This document shows, one piece after another, positions 1 to 8,792 of a stretch of DNA of 28,072 nucleotides; the stretch's first letter is position 1, and each line of letters begins with the position of its first letter. The stretch covers positions 1 to 28,072 of the forward strand of contig USPF01000030.1 of the NCBI GenBank assembly GCA_900556555.1, given 5' to 3'. The position numbers and the translations under genes are program-made. The notes below the pieces were generated by a model. That model saw nothing but the letters and a program-made list of their open reading frames with translations, was not told the origin of the DNA and made no database searches. The stretch comes from an uncultured Blautia sp. GTDB taxonomy: Bacteria > Bacillota > Clostridia > Lachnospirales > Lachnospiraceae.

Positions 1-2
1 AA

Positions 3-188
3 ACACGTACTACCTCTGATATGTCCATGTTCAAAACAGGAATGTCTGAAATCCAGATGGGGGCTTCTTTTGTATTTCCTGTTATGATGGTGCTGCTGGC
101 TGTGCTGGTAATTGTGCTGACCGTTGTAATCGTTAAGGCGGTGCTGAATTCTAAGAGACCAAAGAAGAAACGTAAAAACCGAGTATAA
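3..188 (+). CDS. C-terminal end of a membrane-anchored protein (partial)
   Basis: An open frame enters from the left edge and stops at TAA 186-188, giving 61 residues. It contains one strong hydrophobic segment (about residues 22-45, rich in Val, Leu and Met) followed by a short, very basic tail ending KKKRKNRV. That is the pattern of a protein with a C-terminal transmembrane anchor and a cytoplasmic positive tail, such as some D-Ala-D-Ala carboxypeptidases, but the catalytic part lies outside the window and I do not recognise the family. It is followed 17 bases later by a two-way hairpin terminator that separates it from the convergent glycosyltransferase operon. Confidence 0.6.
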   Translation, partial: TRTTSDMSMFKTGMSEIQMGASFVFPVMMVLLAVLVIVLTVVIVKAVLNSKRPKKKRKNRV

Positions 189-205
189 ATTTAACTATTA
201 AAAAG

Positions 206-268
206 GCTGCTGCCTCAAATATTTGCCGGTAATTTTCAAACGTTCCCGGTAATACTTTGGGCAGCAGC
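206..268. terminator. Two-way hairpin terminator between convergent genes
   Basis: The arms GCTGCTGCC (206-214) and GGCAGCAGC (260-268) pair over 9 bases around a 45-base loop. A T-run follows on the plus strand (269-274), and an A-run on the left (201-204) gives a T-run on the minus strand. It lies between the end of the plus-strand partial gene (188) and the end of the minus-strand glycosyltransferase (273), so it can serve both. The loop carries a short direct repeat, CCGGTAAT, at about 226 and 246. Confidence 0.75.
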
Positions 269-272
269 TTTT

Positions 273-2672
273 TTATTCTCTTAATGTACAGTCACTTCTG
301 CGAAGTGTAAGATTTGGATTATAGTAAGGGTCTCCTGCTTCCAGAATGTCTTTCCACCGTGTCTTAAACAACTTAATTTCTTCTTTAAAACGCTTTTTGT
401 TTTTCTGACTGGTCTCATATCCTCTGGTGAGAGATTCATGATGATACAGCTCTGCATAAGCCTGGAATACAACCAGTTTTCCAGTTTCTCTCACTCTCAG
501 ACAGAAATCAATATCATTGAAAGCAACCTGAAATGCCTCATCCATTCCTCCTACTTTCTGATACAACTCTTTTTTCACCATCATACAGGCCGCAGTCACT
601 GCACTCAGATCCTGAGTAGTCTGAGATCGTCCAGCATAGACAAATTGATCTCCCGGGAAATTGTAGAACAGATGTCCGGCTGTACCAGATGGCCCCATGC
701 CAAGAATAACCCCGGCATGCTGAATTTTCTCATTTGGAAATAAAAGTTTTGCACCTACAATGCCTACATCTTCTCGCTGGCAATAACTGAGCATTTCTTC
801 CATCCAGTTTTCTGTCTTTACTTCAATATCATTATTCAAAAGCAACAGATATTCTCCTCTGGCATGCTCAGCCCCAAAATTGTTAATGGCTGAATAATTA
901 AATTCCTTTTCCCATGTAAGAACCCTGACATTTTCATGGGCTGCTTCTAATTCTTTATAGTATGCAAAAAGTTCTTTTCCTGTACTGTTATTTTCAATAA
1001 TCAGAATTTCAAAATTCTGATAGCTTGTTTTTTCAAACAAAGAATCCACGCATGTCTTCAGTTCTTTTTTATGATCTTTATTTGGAATAATAATCGTAAC
1101 CAGGGGTTCTCCCTCCACAAACAATTTTGTCCGGTATCTTCCCCATTGCTCTGTCATAGACACTTCTGCCTTCGTTCCAATTCTGTCATAATGAGCCTGT
1201 ACAGCATTTCTTCCTGCTTCATATGCGTACATCTTGCTTTCTGGATTCCCTGCGGTAGATGCAGGATGATTCCGCCAGTGATATAAAATCTTTGCCACAT
1301 GTCTGATATTTTCCGCTTTTTCACAGCAGCGGAGAATAAAATCAAAATCCTGGGCACCATCAAATTCCTTGCGAAGCATTCCTACCTGCTCCAGAATTTC
1401 CCGTTTCACCACAAAAATATGGCAAATATAGTTATTACATCGCAACATATCCAGATTGAAATCCGGTTTGAAATGAGGATCAAAATACCGTTTTCCATCC
1501 ATGGTCACTTTATCCTCGTCTGTATATACCACATCCGTTCCAGGATGTTCATTCATTTCTTTTACAATCTCGAACAATGCATTTGGTGCAAGGGTATCAT
1601 CATGGTCAGAGAACATAATAAATTCCCCTGTTGCCATTTTGATTGCTTCATTGGTGTTTTCGGAAATTCCTGCATTATTTTCCAAAAGTTTATACTGGAT
1701 TCTTTTATCCGTTCCATAGTTCTCACGGATATAATCCCCTGTCCTGGAATTATCACTGCCATCTGCAAGACAAAGCTGGAAGTTAGGATATGTCTGTGCC
1801 TGGACAGAATCCAGCAGTTCTTTTAAGTAAGGAACCGGTGTATTATACAAAGGAATCACGATACTGATAAGCGGTGCATAAGCAAAGGTAGTTTTCCTCT
1901 GCTGCTCCAGTTCGCTTTCCAAAGCCATATGCTCCGGATACCACTTTGTATAAGGATAGGGGCGGTTTTTATAATCTTCAGCCTTTTTGACCAGCTTCTT
2001 TGCAAATCCTGCCGCACCATGCAGCTTTAAATAACGCATTCCTTTTCTGTAATAAACGCCGATCTTTTCTCCTGCCATTTTTCTTTTTTGCAGGCTCACA
2101 TAACGGATGGTGCGATGTCCACCAGCTGCAAAAACAACACGGAATCCTTTTTCTTCCTCTATGGGGATATCCAGGAAAAATCCCCTCTCTTTGCCAACAT
2201 CGAATTCCTGGTACTGCTGCTGTACATCCGGACGGTTTACTCTCTCCAGAGAACATTTCACTTTTTCTTTGTTTTCATTTTCCACGTAGATGTCCAGTGG
2301 CGTCTGATATACAGCCCAGCCACTTACCATGCATCTTCGTGCTTCCATATCAACATCAATATAATCAATAAAATATTGCGGCATGTTCTGTTTTCTGGAT
2401 ATCTGACTCATTTTTTCTGAAAACCAAAGCATCCTCCTGCCGTTTTTTACCGCATAGATGTATAGTTTTTTATATTGTCCTGCATCTTTCGGTATTGGAA
2501 TGCTAATTTCCATCTGCCCGTCTTTATAAGAATCCATAATTTCCAAAACAGGTTCCTTATCCAGAAAAACTTCCGGTACATACTCTGCTGCCCAGGTTCC
2601 CTGCACCAGATATTGACTGCTATCTTTTAAGCTAAACCTCTCTTTTTCTACTTCCATAATTTCGTGTTTCAT
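273..2672 (-). CDS. Double-domain family 2 glycosyltransferase (copy 1)
   Basis: Predicted 799-residue cytoplasmic glycosyltransferase for a cell-surface polysaccharide. It has two GT2 (GT-A fold) domains. The first begins near residue 267 (PLISIVIPLYNTP, then SDHDD as the nucleotide-sugar/metal site). The second begins near 525 (PLVTIIIPNKDHK, then LLLNNDIEV). The first ~225 residues are a separate beta-rich region with a module of the form VSGW...NRPDV...GFFLDI. I start at ATG 2672 because AAGGAG lies 7 bases upstream; the longer reading begins at a TTG inside that ribosome binding site. It follows the paralogous 2695-5178 gene by 22 bases and is the last gene of the minus-strand cluster. 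Two GT2 domains in one chain suggest a polymerase or an enzyme making two alternating linkages, but donor and acceptor cannot be told from sequence. Confidence 0.9.
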   Translation of the reverse strand: MKHEIMEVEKERFSLKDSSQYLVQGTWAAEYVPEVFLDKEPVLEIMDSYKDGQMEISIPIPKDAGQYKKLYIYAVKNGRRMLWFSEKMSQISRKQNMPQYFIDYIDVDMEARRCMVSGWAVYQTPLDIYVENENKEKVKCSLERVNRPDVQQQYQEFDVGKERGFFLDIPIEEEKGFRVVFAAGGHRTIRYVSLQKRKMAGEKIGVYYRKGMRYLKLHGAAGFAKKLVKKAEDYKNRPYPYTKWYPEHMALESELEQQRKTTFAYAPLISIVIPLYNTPVPYLKELLDSVQAQTYPNFQLCLADGSDNSRTGDYIRENYGTDKRIQYKLLENNAGISENTNEAIKMATGEFIMFSDHDDTLAPNALFEIVKEMNEHPGTDVVYTDEDKVTMDGKRYFDPHFKPDFNLDMLRCNNYICHIFVVKREILEQVGMLRKEFDGAQDFDFILRCCEKAENIRHVAKILYHWRNHPASTAGNPESKMYAYEAGRNAVQAHYDRIGTKAEVSMTEQWGRYRTKLFVEGEPLVTIIIPNKDHKKELKTCVDSLFEKTSYQNFEILIIENNSTGKELFAYYKELEAAHENVRVLTWEKEFNYSAINNFGAEHARGEYLLLLNNDIEVKTENWMEEMLSYCQREDVGIVGAKLLFPNEKIQHAGVILGMGPSGTAGHLFYNFPGDQFVYAGRSQTTQDLSAVTAACMMVKKELYQKVGGMDEAFQVAFNDIDFCLRVRETGKLVVFQAYAELYHHESLTRGYETSQKNKKRFKEEIKLFKTRWKDILEAGDPYYNPNLTLRRSDCTLRE

Positions 2673-2694
2673 GCCATTCTCCTTCAAACCATAT

Positions 2695-5178
2695 TTACCA
2701 TTTTAGGGAACAATCGCTATGTTCCAAGGTCAGGTTGGGATTGTAATACGGGTCGCCCTCTTCCAGCAATTCTTTCCAACGGTTCCGGAATAGTTCCGCT
2801 TCCCTTTGGAAACGTTCCTGTTTCTCCCTGGTATTCTCCATTCCTCTGGATTTTGACTCATAATGATACAATTCTGCAAATGCATGGAATACAACCAGTT
2901 TCCCAAGCTGTCTCACCCGCAGGCAATAATCTACATCATTGTATGCAACCTTGAATTTCTCATCAAATCCGTTGATTTCCTCATGTACTGATTTTTTCAC
3001 CATCATACATGCTGCAGTCACTGCACTCATATCCTGAGTGGAATTAGAACGCCCGCCATAGGTCAGTATCTTTCTGTCAACACCATATAATACATGCCCG
3101 GCTGTATGGTCTGCACCCATGCCAAGAATAATTCCTGCATGCTGAATCGTGTCATTTGGATAATAGAGTTTTGCACCTACGATTCCAACATCGTCTCTCT
3201 GGCAATATCCAAGCATCTCCTCCATCCAGTCTGGCGTGATTACTTCAACATCATTATTTAAAAACAGCAGGTATTCACCTTTGGCATATGGAACAGCATA
3301 ATTATTAATTGCAGCGTAATTAAATTCTTTCTTCCAGTATAAAACCTGAAGATTTTTTCTGGCCTGCTGAATCTGTGCATAATAAGCAAAGGTTTCTTGA
3401 TCCTCACTGTTATTTTCTACTACCAGCACCTCAAAATTCTGATATGTGCTCTTCTCATAGACAGACTTCAGACATCTGTCTAAATCATCAATGTGGTCTT
3501 TATTCGGTATAATGATAGAAACCAGTGGTTCTCCCTGTACTTTTAACTTAGACCGGTAGCGGCCCCAGAATGGGGTCATGGTCACTTCTGCCTCAATATT
3601 CATACGCTCATAATGAGCCTCCAGAGCTTTCCGCCCGTTTTCGTATGCGTACATCTTGCTTGCCGGATTTCCTGCTGTAGAGTTCGGATGAGACCGCCAG
3701 TGATATAAAACCTTTGGAATATGGTAAATACTCTTTGCTTTTTCACAGCACCTGAGAATGAAATCATAATCCTGTGCACCATCAAATTCCTTCCGGAATT
3801 CTCCGATTTCGTCGATGATTTTTTTCGAAACAACAAAGATGTGGCAAATATAATTATTACATCTGAACATTTCCCAGTTAAAATCCGGTTTGAAATGAGG
3901 ATCAAAGTATTCTTTTCCATCCATGCTTACCTTATCTTCATCTGTATAGATAACATCCGGCTTTTTCTCGCTGTTAATGGCTTTTACAATCTCATAAAGT
4001 GCATTCTTCTCCAGCACATCATCGTGGTCACTGAGCATAATAAACTCACCACGTGCCATTTGTAATGCCGCATTGGTATTTTCTGAGATTCCACCATTCT
4101 TTTTCAACTTTTGATAAGTAATTCTCGTTTCTTTTTTGTACTTCTTCTCTAAAAAGTCCTTCACCTGGTCATTTGGGCTTCCGTCTGCCAGACATAATTG
4201 CCAGTTTGTATAAGTTTGTCCGGTAATGGAATCCAGCAATTCTTGCAGGTAATTTAACGGTGTATTGTATAAAGGAATCACAATACTGATCAGCGGTTCG
4301 TATGAAAACTGCTCTTTTGCTTCCCTTTTTAGCTCCGCTTTTGTCACCTTATGCTGTTTTGCCCAGTATCCATATCCCTGGCCAAAAGGATCGATACTTT
4401 TATCCAATTCCTTGCGGAATTCATGGATTCCGTGGTTTGCAATAAATCGGATATTTCCCTTTATCCTTTTGGGACCAAGCTGCTGATAATACCTGCCGAA
4501 CCTGCTGTTTTCAAACTGCATTTTTCTGGCAGTCAGCGTATATTTTGCTTTTGCATCTTTTTTCTGAAATAAAAGAGTGATGTTTCCTTTTGCCAGATAT
4601 TTTTTCGGGATTTCAACAGTGAAACCACATTCCACCGTTTCGTCAATTGATAACACACAGTTTACATCAGGTCTTTCTTCCTGCTTAACCGTACATGTAA
4701 TCTCTTTTCCCTCATTATCCCAGACACTGATATGGCATGGCAGCCCCTTATACAAAGACCAGCCACGCACAAGAATTTTATCTTCATTAAAAACTGCACT
4801 GTCTACATTATATTTCAACAGATTCTTTGCATACATTTTTCGGATCTTTTCAAATTTAATTTTAAAAACCTGAATAGTCTGTTCGGAATCTGTAAAGGAA
4901 ATTTCCAGTTCTTCAAAGGAATTCCACAGCTTGGAAATGTCCTTAATATAGATAATGAATCCTAACTTTTCAGAATCGTCTTCCAGTTTTAAGGCTTTCT
5001 GCACATCAGGCCTGTGTACATGAACAATTTTATACGGAAGGTCATGCTTATTATCTGCCTGCACGATTGCCTGAATCTCTCTTCCCTTTTTGCTATAAAT
5101 CCATCCGCGGACTTCAAATCTGTCTTTTCCTGAATGATTGACTTCTGCCTTATCAATGCAGCATTTCATAGTCCTCAT
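2695..5178 (-). CDS. Double-domain family 2 glycosyltransferase (copy 2)
   Basis: Predicted 827-residue paralog of the downstream gene, with the same order: N-terminal accessory region, a GT2 domain from about residue 295 (PLISIVIPLYNTPLNYL, LSDHDD) and a second GT2 domain from about 550 (PLVSIIIPNKDHIDD, LLFLNNDVEV). Long stretches are near-identical to copy 1, including the HFKPDFN..M.RCNNYICHIFVV and AGNP.SKMYAYE regions, so the pair arose by duplication. The N-terminal part holds two copies of a GW...RPDV...GF module (about residues 20-105 and 135-225), where copy 1 has one clear copy. AAGGAG sits 7 bases before ATG 5178. It probably assembles the same glycan exported by the ABC transporter encoded upstream. 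Substrates are unknown. Confidence 0.9.
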   Translation of the reverse strand: MRTMKCCIDKAEVNHSGKDRFEVRGWIYSKKGREIQAIVQADNKHDLPYKIVHVHRPDVQKALKLEDDSEKLGFIIYIKDISKLWNSFEELEISFTDSEQTIQVFKIKFEKIRKMYAKNLLKYNVDSAVFNEDKILVRGWSLYKGLPCHISVWDNEGKEITCTVKQEERPDVNCVLSIDETVECGFTVEIPKKYLAKGNITLLFQKKDAKAKYTLTARKMQFENSRFGRYYQQLGPKRIKGNIRFIANHGIHEFRKELDKSIDPFGQGYGYWAKQHKVTKAELKREAKEQFSYEPLISIVIPLYNTPLNYLQELLDSITGQTYTNWQLCLADGSPNDQVKDFLEKKYKKETRITYQKLKKNGGISENTNAALQMARGEFIMLSDHDDVLEKNALYEIVKAINSEKKPDVIYTDEDKVSMDGKEYFDPHFKPDFNWEMFRCNNYICHIFVVSKKIIDEIGEFRKEFDGAQDYDFILRCCEKAKSIYHIPKVLYHWRSHPNSTAGNPASKMYAYENGRKALEAHYERMNIEAEVTMTPFWGRYRSKLKVQGEPLVSIIIPNKDHIDDLDRCLKSVYEKSTYQNFEVLVVENNSEDQETFAYYAQIQQARKNLQVLYWKKEFNYAAINNYAVPYAKGEYLLFLNNDVEVITPDWMEEMLGYCQRDDVGIVGAKLYYPNDTIQHAGIILGMGADHTAGHVLYGVDRKILTYGGRSNSTQDMSAVTAACMMVKKSVHEEINGFDEKFKVAYNDVDYCLRVRQLGKLVVFHAFAELYHYESKSRGMENTREKQERFQREAELFRNRWKELLEEGDPYYNPNLTLEHSDCSLKW

Positions 5179-5201
5179 CTTCGTTCTCCTTTTGAATCAT
5201 T

Positions 5202-5813
5202 TTATTTGAAAATCTTGTACAAAAATCCCATAAATATGATTACATAGAATGAAAATACAAGAAAAACAAAAAATGTCTCAAAATCAAATCTATGGGTCAC
5301 TGTCTTCATGATCAAAGTTCCGTTTTCGACTTCTTCCCCTGCTACACGCAAAGCGGTATCTTCTTCTTTTGTCTTTTCATATGCAAACCCCACACCCGTA
5401 GCTGTCCCTATAGGAACATTACTATATACAGATAATTCAAATGGTGTATCTTTACAATTATTTACTGTTTCAAAAGGTAATTCAAAAAACTTGCTGTTCT
5501 TTACATTTTTCCCCTCTGTCTGCCCAGCAGCTACGGTTTCTCCTGTAGAAAGGTTTTTCAGTGTATATTCCAATATGACCTCATCCGCAGATTCTGTTAC
5601 TGTACTTTTGATCCGGATACCATCCAGATGTTCTTCTGCACACACGAATTCCTGCTGTACCCCCAGATCAGTCACAATCCCTGTATTTCCATATTCAGAT
5701 GCATCCACATCCTTATCATAAATATTATGAACCTTTGCAATATGAGCATAAAAGAAAGCTACTATTATCAGTATTCCTATGCCGGCTATATTTTTCACTA
5801 TTTTTTTCATCAT
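5202..5813 (-). CDS. Two-span membrane protein of unknown function in polysaccharide operon
   Basis: 203 residues that I do not recognise as a named family. An N-terminal hydrophobic segment (about residues 9-25) and a C-terminal one (about 178-199) flank a roughly 145-residue hydrophilic, beta-rich region predicted to be outside the membrane. Both ends would be cytoplasmic, with basic residues at each. The gene starts at ATGATG (5813) with AAGGTG 5 bases upstream, and begins 10 bases after the ATPase gene stop, so it is co-transcribed with the ABC transporter and glycosyltransferases. A role in assembly, export or anchoring of the surface glycan is inferred from context only. Confidence 0.75.
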   Translation of the reverse strand: MMKKIVKNIAGIGILIIVAFFYAHIAKVHNIYDKDVDASEYGNTGIVTDLGVQQEFVCAEEHLDGIRIKSTVTESADEVILEYTLKNLSTGETVAAGQTEGKNVKNSKFFELPFETVNNCKDTPFELSVYSNVPIGTATGVGFAYEKTKEEDTALRVAGEEVENGTLIMKTVTHRFDFETFFVFLVFSFYVIIFMGFLYKIFK

Positions 5814-5823
5814 CTATTCACCT

Positions 5824-6558
5824 TTAAGATTGTCTGTAAATTTCTCCCACTTCCATGGCATCGCCCATCATTTTTACTTTTCCTTTTTCCAGCCATACGA
5901 CTTTGGAGCACAGGCTCTGTACCTGGTCTATACTATGGGACACAAATAAAATCGTTGTTCCCATTTCTTTCATTTTCCGTATCCTTGCTTCACACTTGGT
6001 CTGGAAATGAAAATCCCCCACAGACAAAACCTCATCTACGATCAAAATGTCCGGCTGCCCAATGGTAGCAATGGCAAATGCCAGCCTGGAAATCATTCCT
6101 GAAGAAAAATTTTTAACCGGGGTATTCATAAAATCTCTCAGTTCTGAAAACTCTACAATATCCTCATAATATTTACTCATTTCTTCCCTTGAATATCCCA
6201 GTATTGCCCCATTCAGATAAATGTTCTCACCTGCTGTCAGGTCATAGTCAAAACCTGCACCAAGCTCTATCAAAGGGGCAACATTTCCTCTTACCGTGAC
6301 ATTTCCCCTGGTAGGTTTCAGAACACCTGCTATAATCTTCAGCATGGTACTTTTTCCACTTCCGTTTAGTCCTATAAGTCCGAGAGATTCCCCTTTTTCA
6401 AGAGAAAAAGAAACATCCGTCAAAGCCCAAAATTCATTATAGGAAATTTGTTTTTTTAATGTTTTAATAAAATATTCTTTAAAACTGTCATACTTCTCTG
6501 ATGCCAGATTAAATTTCATAGACACCTGATTCACTTCCACAATAGGATTATTCTGCAT
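5824..6558 (-). CDS. Polysaccharide/teichoic acid ABC exporter ATPase (Wzt/TagH type)
   Basis: 244-residue ATP-binding subunit of an ABC-2 type exporter that moves a lipid-linked polysaccharide across the membrane. Visible motifs: Walker A GLNGSGKST (about residues 62-70), the Wzt/TagH-like ABC signature SSGMISRLAFAIA, Walker B ILIVDEVLSVGD and the H-loop FVSHS. It ends shortly after the nucleotide-binding domain, so it lacks the long C-terminal glycan-binding domain of the large Wzt proteins. The N-terminal stretch before Walker A (SFKEYFIKTLKK...FWALTDVS) is typical of this subfamily. GGGAG lies 9 bases before ATG 6558. It follows the permease gene by 13 bases. Whether the cargo is a teichoic acid or a rhamnan-like glycan cannot be decided. 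Confidence 0.92.
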   Translation of the reverse strand: MQNNPIVEVNQVSMKFNLASEKYDSFKEYFIKTLKKQISYNEFWALTDVSFSLEKGESLGLIGLNGSGKSTMLKIIAGVLKPTRGNVTVRGNVAPLIELGAGFDYDLTAGENIYLNGAILGYSREEMSKYYEDIVEFSELRDFMNTPVKNFSSGMISRLAFAIATIGQPDILIVDEVLSVGDFHFQTKCEARIRKMKEMGTTILFVSHSIDQVQSLCSKVVWLEKGKVKMMGDAMEVGEIYRQS

Positions 6559-6571
6559 GTGTGTGTTCTCC

Positions 6572-7348
6572 CTATAAATTCAAAATAAAATCATCCTGTT
6601 TTTTATAAAATACAACCAGTCCCAAAATTAATGCAAGCACCGCTTCTGCACCTCCGATAACTAGATTCAATGCTCCCGGAAGGCTATTATTCAGCATAGT
6701 ATCCCTGAACATCATCAGGTAATTCGTAATCGGATTTGCCATTACCACGTATTTCATCCACTGAGGCAGAATAGACATAGGGTAAATAACCGGTGTCAGA
6801 TACATCAGTGCTGTAATAAATACAGAATAAAAATGCATAATATCCCTGAATTTTACAACCACTGCTGCCAGAAACAAAGATACCCCAAGTGAAAACAGAA
6901 CCAGTAAAATCAGTGGAATAAACGACAGCAGGGCTGTCCAGTGAAGTTCTGCCCTTGTGGCTACCATTACAAACAGCAATGCAGTAAAGGCTGCCATAAG
7001 ATTAATGAAGCTGGAAACCACTCTGGACACTACAAACAAATACTTGGGTACATAAACCTTCTTAATCAAGGGTGCATTAAAAATAATCGCTCCCATGGCA
7101 TTGTTAGTGGAATCGGAATAAAAATTAAAAATCACCTGTCCGCTTAACAGATAAAGAGGAAAATTCTCAATATCAAACTTAAACAGATTGGAAAACACAA
7201 TGGATAAAACAATCATCATAAGTAAGGGATTCAGCAAAGTCCATAAAACTCCCATGATGGATTTTCTATATTTTATTTTGATATCCCTTGACACCAATTC
7301 ATTGAGAAGTGGCCTGAACCGTTTAAAATTTTCTATATATGTTGACAA
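6572..7348 (-). CDS. Polysaccharide ABC-2 permease (Wzm/TagG type)
   Basis: 258-residue integral membrane subunit of the exporter, with an amphipathic N-terminus (FRPLLNELVSRDIKIKYRKS, typical of ABC-2 polysaccharide permeases) and about six hydrophobic segments. The start is TTG 7348: a strong GGAGG lies 6 bases upstream, and the ATG within that site is out of frame. It is the first gene of the polysaccharide cluster. A weak promoter may lie at 7381-7410 (TTACAT, 18-base spacer, TAAAAT on the minus strand), and I see no hairpin terminator after azlD, so read-through from azlCD is possible. It partners the ATPase encoded 13 bases downstream. Confidence 0.9.
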   Translation of the reverse strand: MSTYIENFKRFRPLLNELVSRDIKIKYRKSIMGVLWTLLNPLLMMIVLSIVFSNLFKFDIENFPLYLLSGQVIFNFYSDSTNNAMGAIIFNAPLIKKVYVPKYLFVVSRVVSSFINLMAAFTALLFVMVATRAELHWTALLSFIPLILLVLFSLGVSLFLAAVVVKFRDIMHFYSVFITALMYLTPVIYPMSILPQWMKYVVMANPITNYLMMFRDTMLNNSLPGALNLVIGGAEAVLALILGLVVFYKKQDDFILNL

Positions 7349-7414
7349 AGTACACCTCCATAGTCTGTCTGGATTTCTGTATTTTAATTAGTTTACACCA
7401 TTTAATGTAAGAAA

Positions 7415-7720
7415 TCAAATCATTTCCAACAGCCTCTCTGTCACAAATACCACGGTACAGGAAAACAGTGCCACTGTCACCAGGCTTTTTTTCCTGAGTG
7501 CCAGAAGTATTGCTGCAAGAAATCCTGCCATTGCAGAAATCACAGATTCTGTTGCATACAAAATAGCCGGAAAGGTCATGGCTGTAAGGCAGGCATATGG
7601 AATATAATACAAAAACGATTTGAGATACACATTTGTAATTTTCTTCTGAATCAAAGTCAAAGGCAGCATACGAATCAAATAAGTAACACCCGCCATCACA
7701 AAAATATATGCATAGATCAT
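7415..7720 (-). CDS. azlD: Branched-chain amino acid exporter small subunit AzlD
   Basis: 101-residue hydrophobic protein with about four membrane segments and the AzlD-type opening (VTYLIRMLPL). With AzlC it forms an exporter for branched-chain amino acids and analogues. The start ATG 7720 overlaps the azlC stop as ATGA, and its AAGGAGG site lies inside the last codons of azlC, so the two are translationally coupled. Length matches the family (about 100-110 residues). Confidence 0.88.
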   Translation of the reverse strand: MIYAYIFVMAGVTYLIRMLPLTLIQKKITNVYLKSFLYYIPYACLTAMTFPAILYATESVISAMAGFLAAILLALRKKSLVTVALFSCTVVFVTERLLEMI

Positions 7721-8421
7721 ACCTCATCCTCCTTAACAGGAAATAATACTGCACCAATTGCCGCAGCCACCACGGTACAGATAATGATCATAAAACCTGA
7801 TGATATCTGCTTCAATACTGGGAGATAATAAAAAGCAGCACTTAAAATTAAGGCAATCAATACAACCGTACGGACTTCTCTATGCTCTGTACAGGGAGGC
7901 ACAACAATGGCAATAAACATACCATATAGAGCAACTCCCAGAGCACTGATTACTGAGGCCGGAAGTATAGTGCTGGCAACCGCCCCTGCCAGGGTTCCTC
8001 CTACCCACCCTACAACGGGAAGAAAAATCAGCCCATACATATACTTTGCCCCCACTGTACCTGGTTTTGAACTGGCAACTGCAAAAATTTCATCTGTATT
8101 TCCATAGGCAATCAAAAGTCTGCTTCCTGTTTTTACTGAAGTATCCAATTTTTGGGATAGCGATATGGACATCAGCGCATAGCGGATGTTAATTACCAGC
8201 TGAGTCAATGCCATCTCTACTAAAGAAGCACCGGAAATAATCACTGTAAGTCCTGCAAACTGTCCTGCTGAAGTAAGATTCATCAAGGATATCAGCACCG
8301 CATGAAAAGGTGATATCCCACTTTTCACTGCCAGCATACCAAATGTAAAACTTACTGAAAAATATCCCACCGCAATAGGGATACCATCTTTCATTCCCTT
8401 CTCTACTTTATTATGTATCAT
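7717..8421 (-). CDS. azlC: Branched-chain amino acid exporter large subunit AzlC
   Basis: 234-residue membrane protein of the AzlC family. The conserved N-terminal stretch G(I)PIAVGYFSVSFTFGMLA is present, followed by LTSAGQFAGL and further hydrophobic segments. I start at ATG 8421 (MIHNKVEKGMKDG...). The open frame extends 19 codons upstream into the terminator hairpin of the HPr gene, and AGAGGAG lies about 11 bases before this ATG, a slightly long spacing. No clear promoter is visible between the HPr terminator and the start, so expression may depend on incomplete termination. Confidence 0.88.
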   Translation of the reverse strand: MIHNKVEKGMKDGIPIAVGYFSVSFTFGMLAVKSGISPFHAVLISLMNLTSAGQFAGLTVIISGASLVEMALTQLVINIRYALMSISLSQKLDTSVKTGSRLLIAYGNTDEIFAVASSKPGTVGAKYMYGLIFLPVVGWVGGTLAGAVASTILPASVISALGVALYGMFIAIVVPPCTEHREVRTVVLIALILSAAFYYLPVLKQISSGFMIIICTVVAAAIGAVLFPVKEDEV

Positions 8422-8457
8422 AAATCTATTTTCTCCTCTGTTTTTTTCATAGAAAAA

Positions 8458-8485
8458 GAGACTATCGCCGGAAAACAATAGTCCC
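8458..8485 (-). terminator. Hairpin terminator after the HPr gene
   Basis: On the minus strand, GGGACTAT and ATAGTCTC form an 8-base stem (one G-U pair) with a 12-base loop, followed by TTTTTCT. It lies 8 bases beyond the HPr stop codon and upstream of azlC. Confidence 0.75.
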
Positions 8486-8492
8486 TTTGTTC

Positions 8493-8756
8493 TTATTCTC
8501 CCAATCCGCTTTCAATAGCGTCTGTCAATGTCTTTAGAGCAAGAACCTCATCTTCTCCTTCACATATTAATTCAATTTCATCCCCACATTTTACACAGGC
8601 TCCCAGAACACTAAGAACGCTCTTTGCGTTTGCTGTTCCTCCCGCAAACCGGAACGTAATCAGGGATTTGAACTTCATGGCTTCTTTACACAAATTCCCG
8701 GCTGGTCTTAGATGAAGTCCTGTGGGATTATTCACTGTTACTTTCTGACTGATCAT
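8493..8756 (-). CDS. HPr-family phosphocarrier protein
   Basis: 87-residue HPr-like phosphocarrier of the sugar phosphotransferase system. With the start at ATG 8756 (GGGGAG 7 bases upstream; the longer reading adds five residues through the ribosome binding site) the catalytic His falls exactly at position 15 (GLHLRPAG) and the regulatory Ser at 46 (NAKSVLSVLG), as in HPr of Gram-positive bacteria. Residue 16 is Leu where most HPr proteins have Ala. The gene begins 36 bases after cdaR and ends at a terminator, so it is probably the last gene of the cdaA-cdaR transcript. No enzyme I gene is nearby, so it could be the main HPr or a paralog with a regulatory role. Confidence 0.88.
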   Translation of the reverse strand: MISQKVTVNNPTGLHLRPAGNLCKEAMKFKSLITFRFAGGTANAKSVLSVLGACVKCGDEIELICEGEDEVLALKTLTDAIESGLGE

Positions 8757-8792
8757 TTCTTCACTCCCCATCCATTATCATTGATATGTCCG

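Noticed and set aside
226..253. CCGGTAAT direct repeats as a binding site
   Set aside because: They sit in the loop of a terminator and are only 8 bases; likely incidental.
8422..8478. Upstream extension of AzlC
   Set aside because: It runs through the HPr terminator stem; ATG 8421 fits the family start better.
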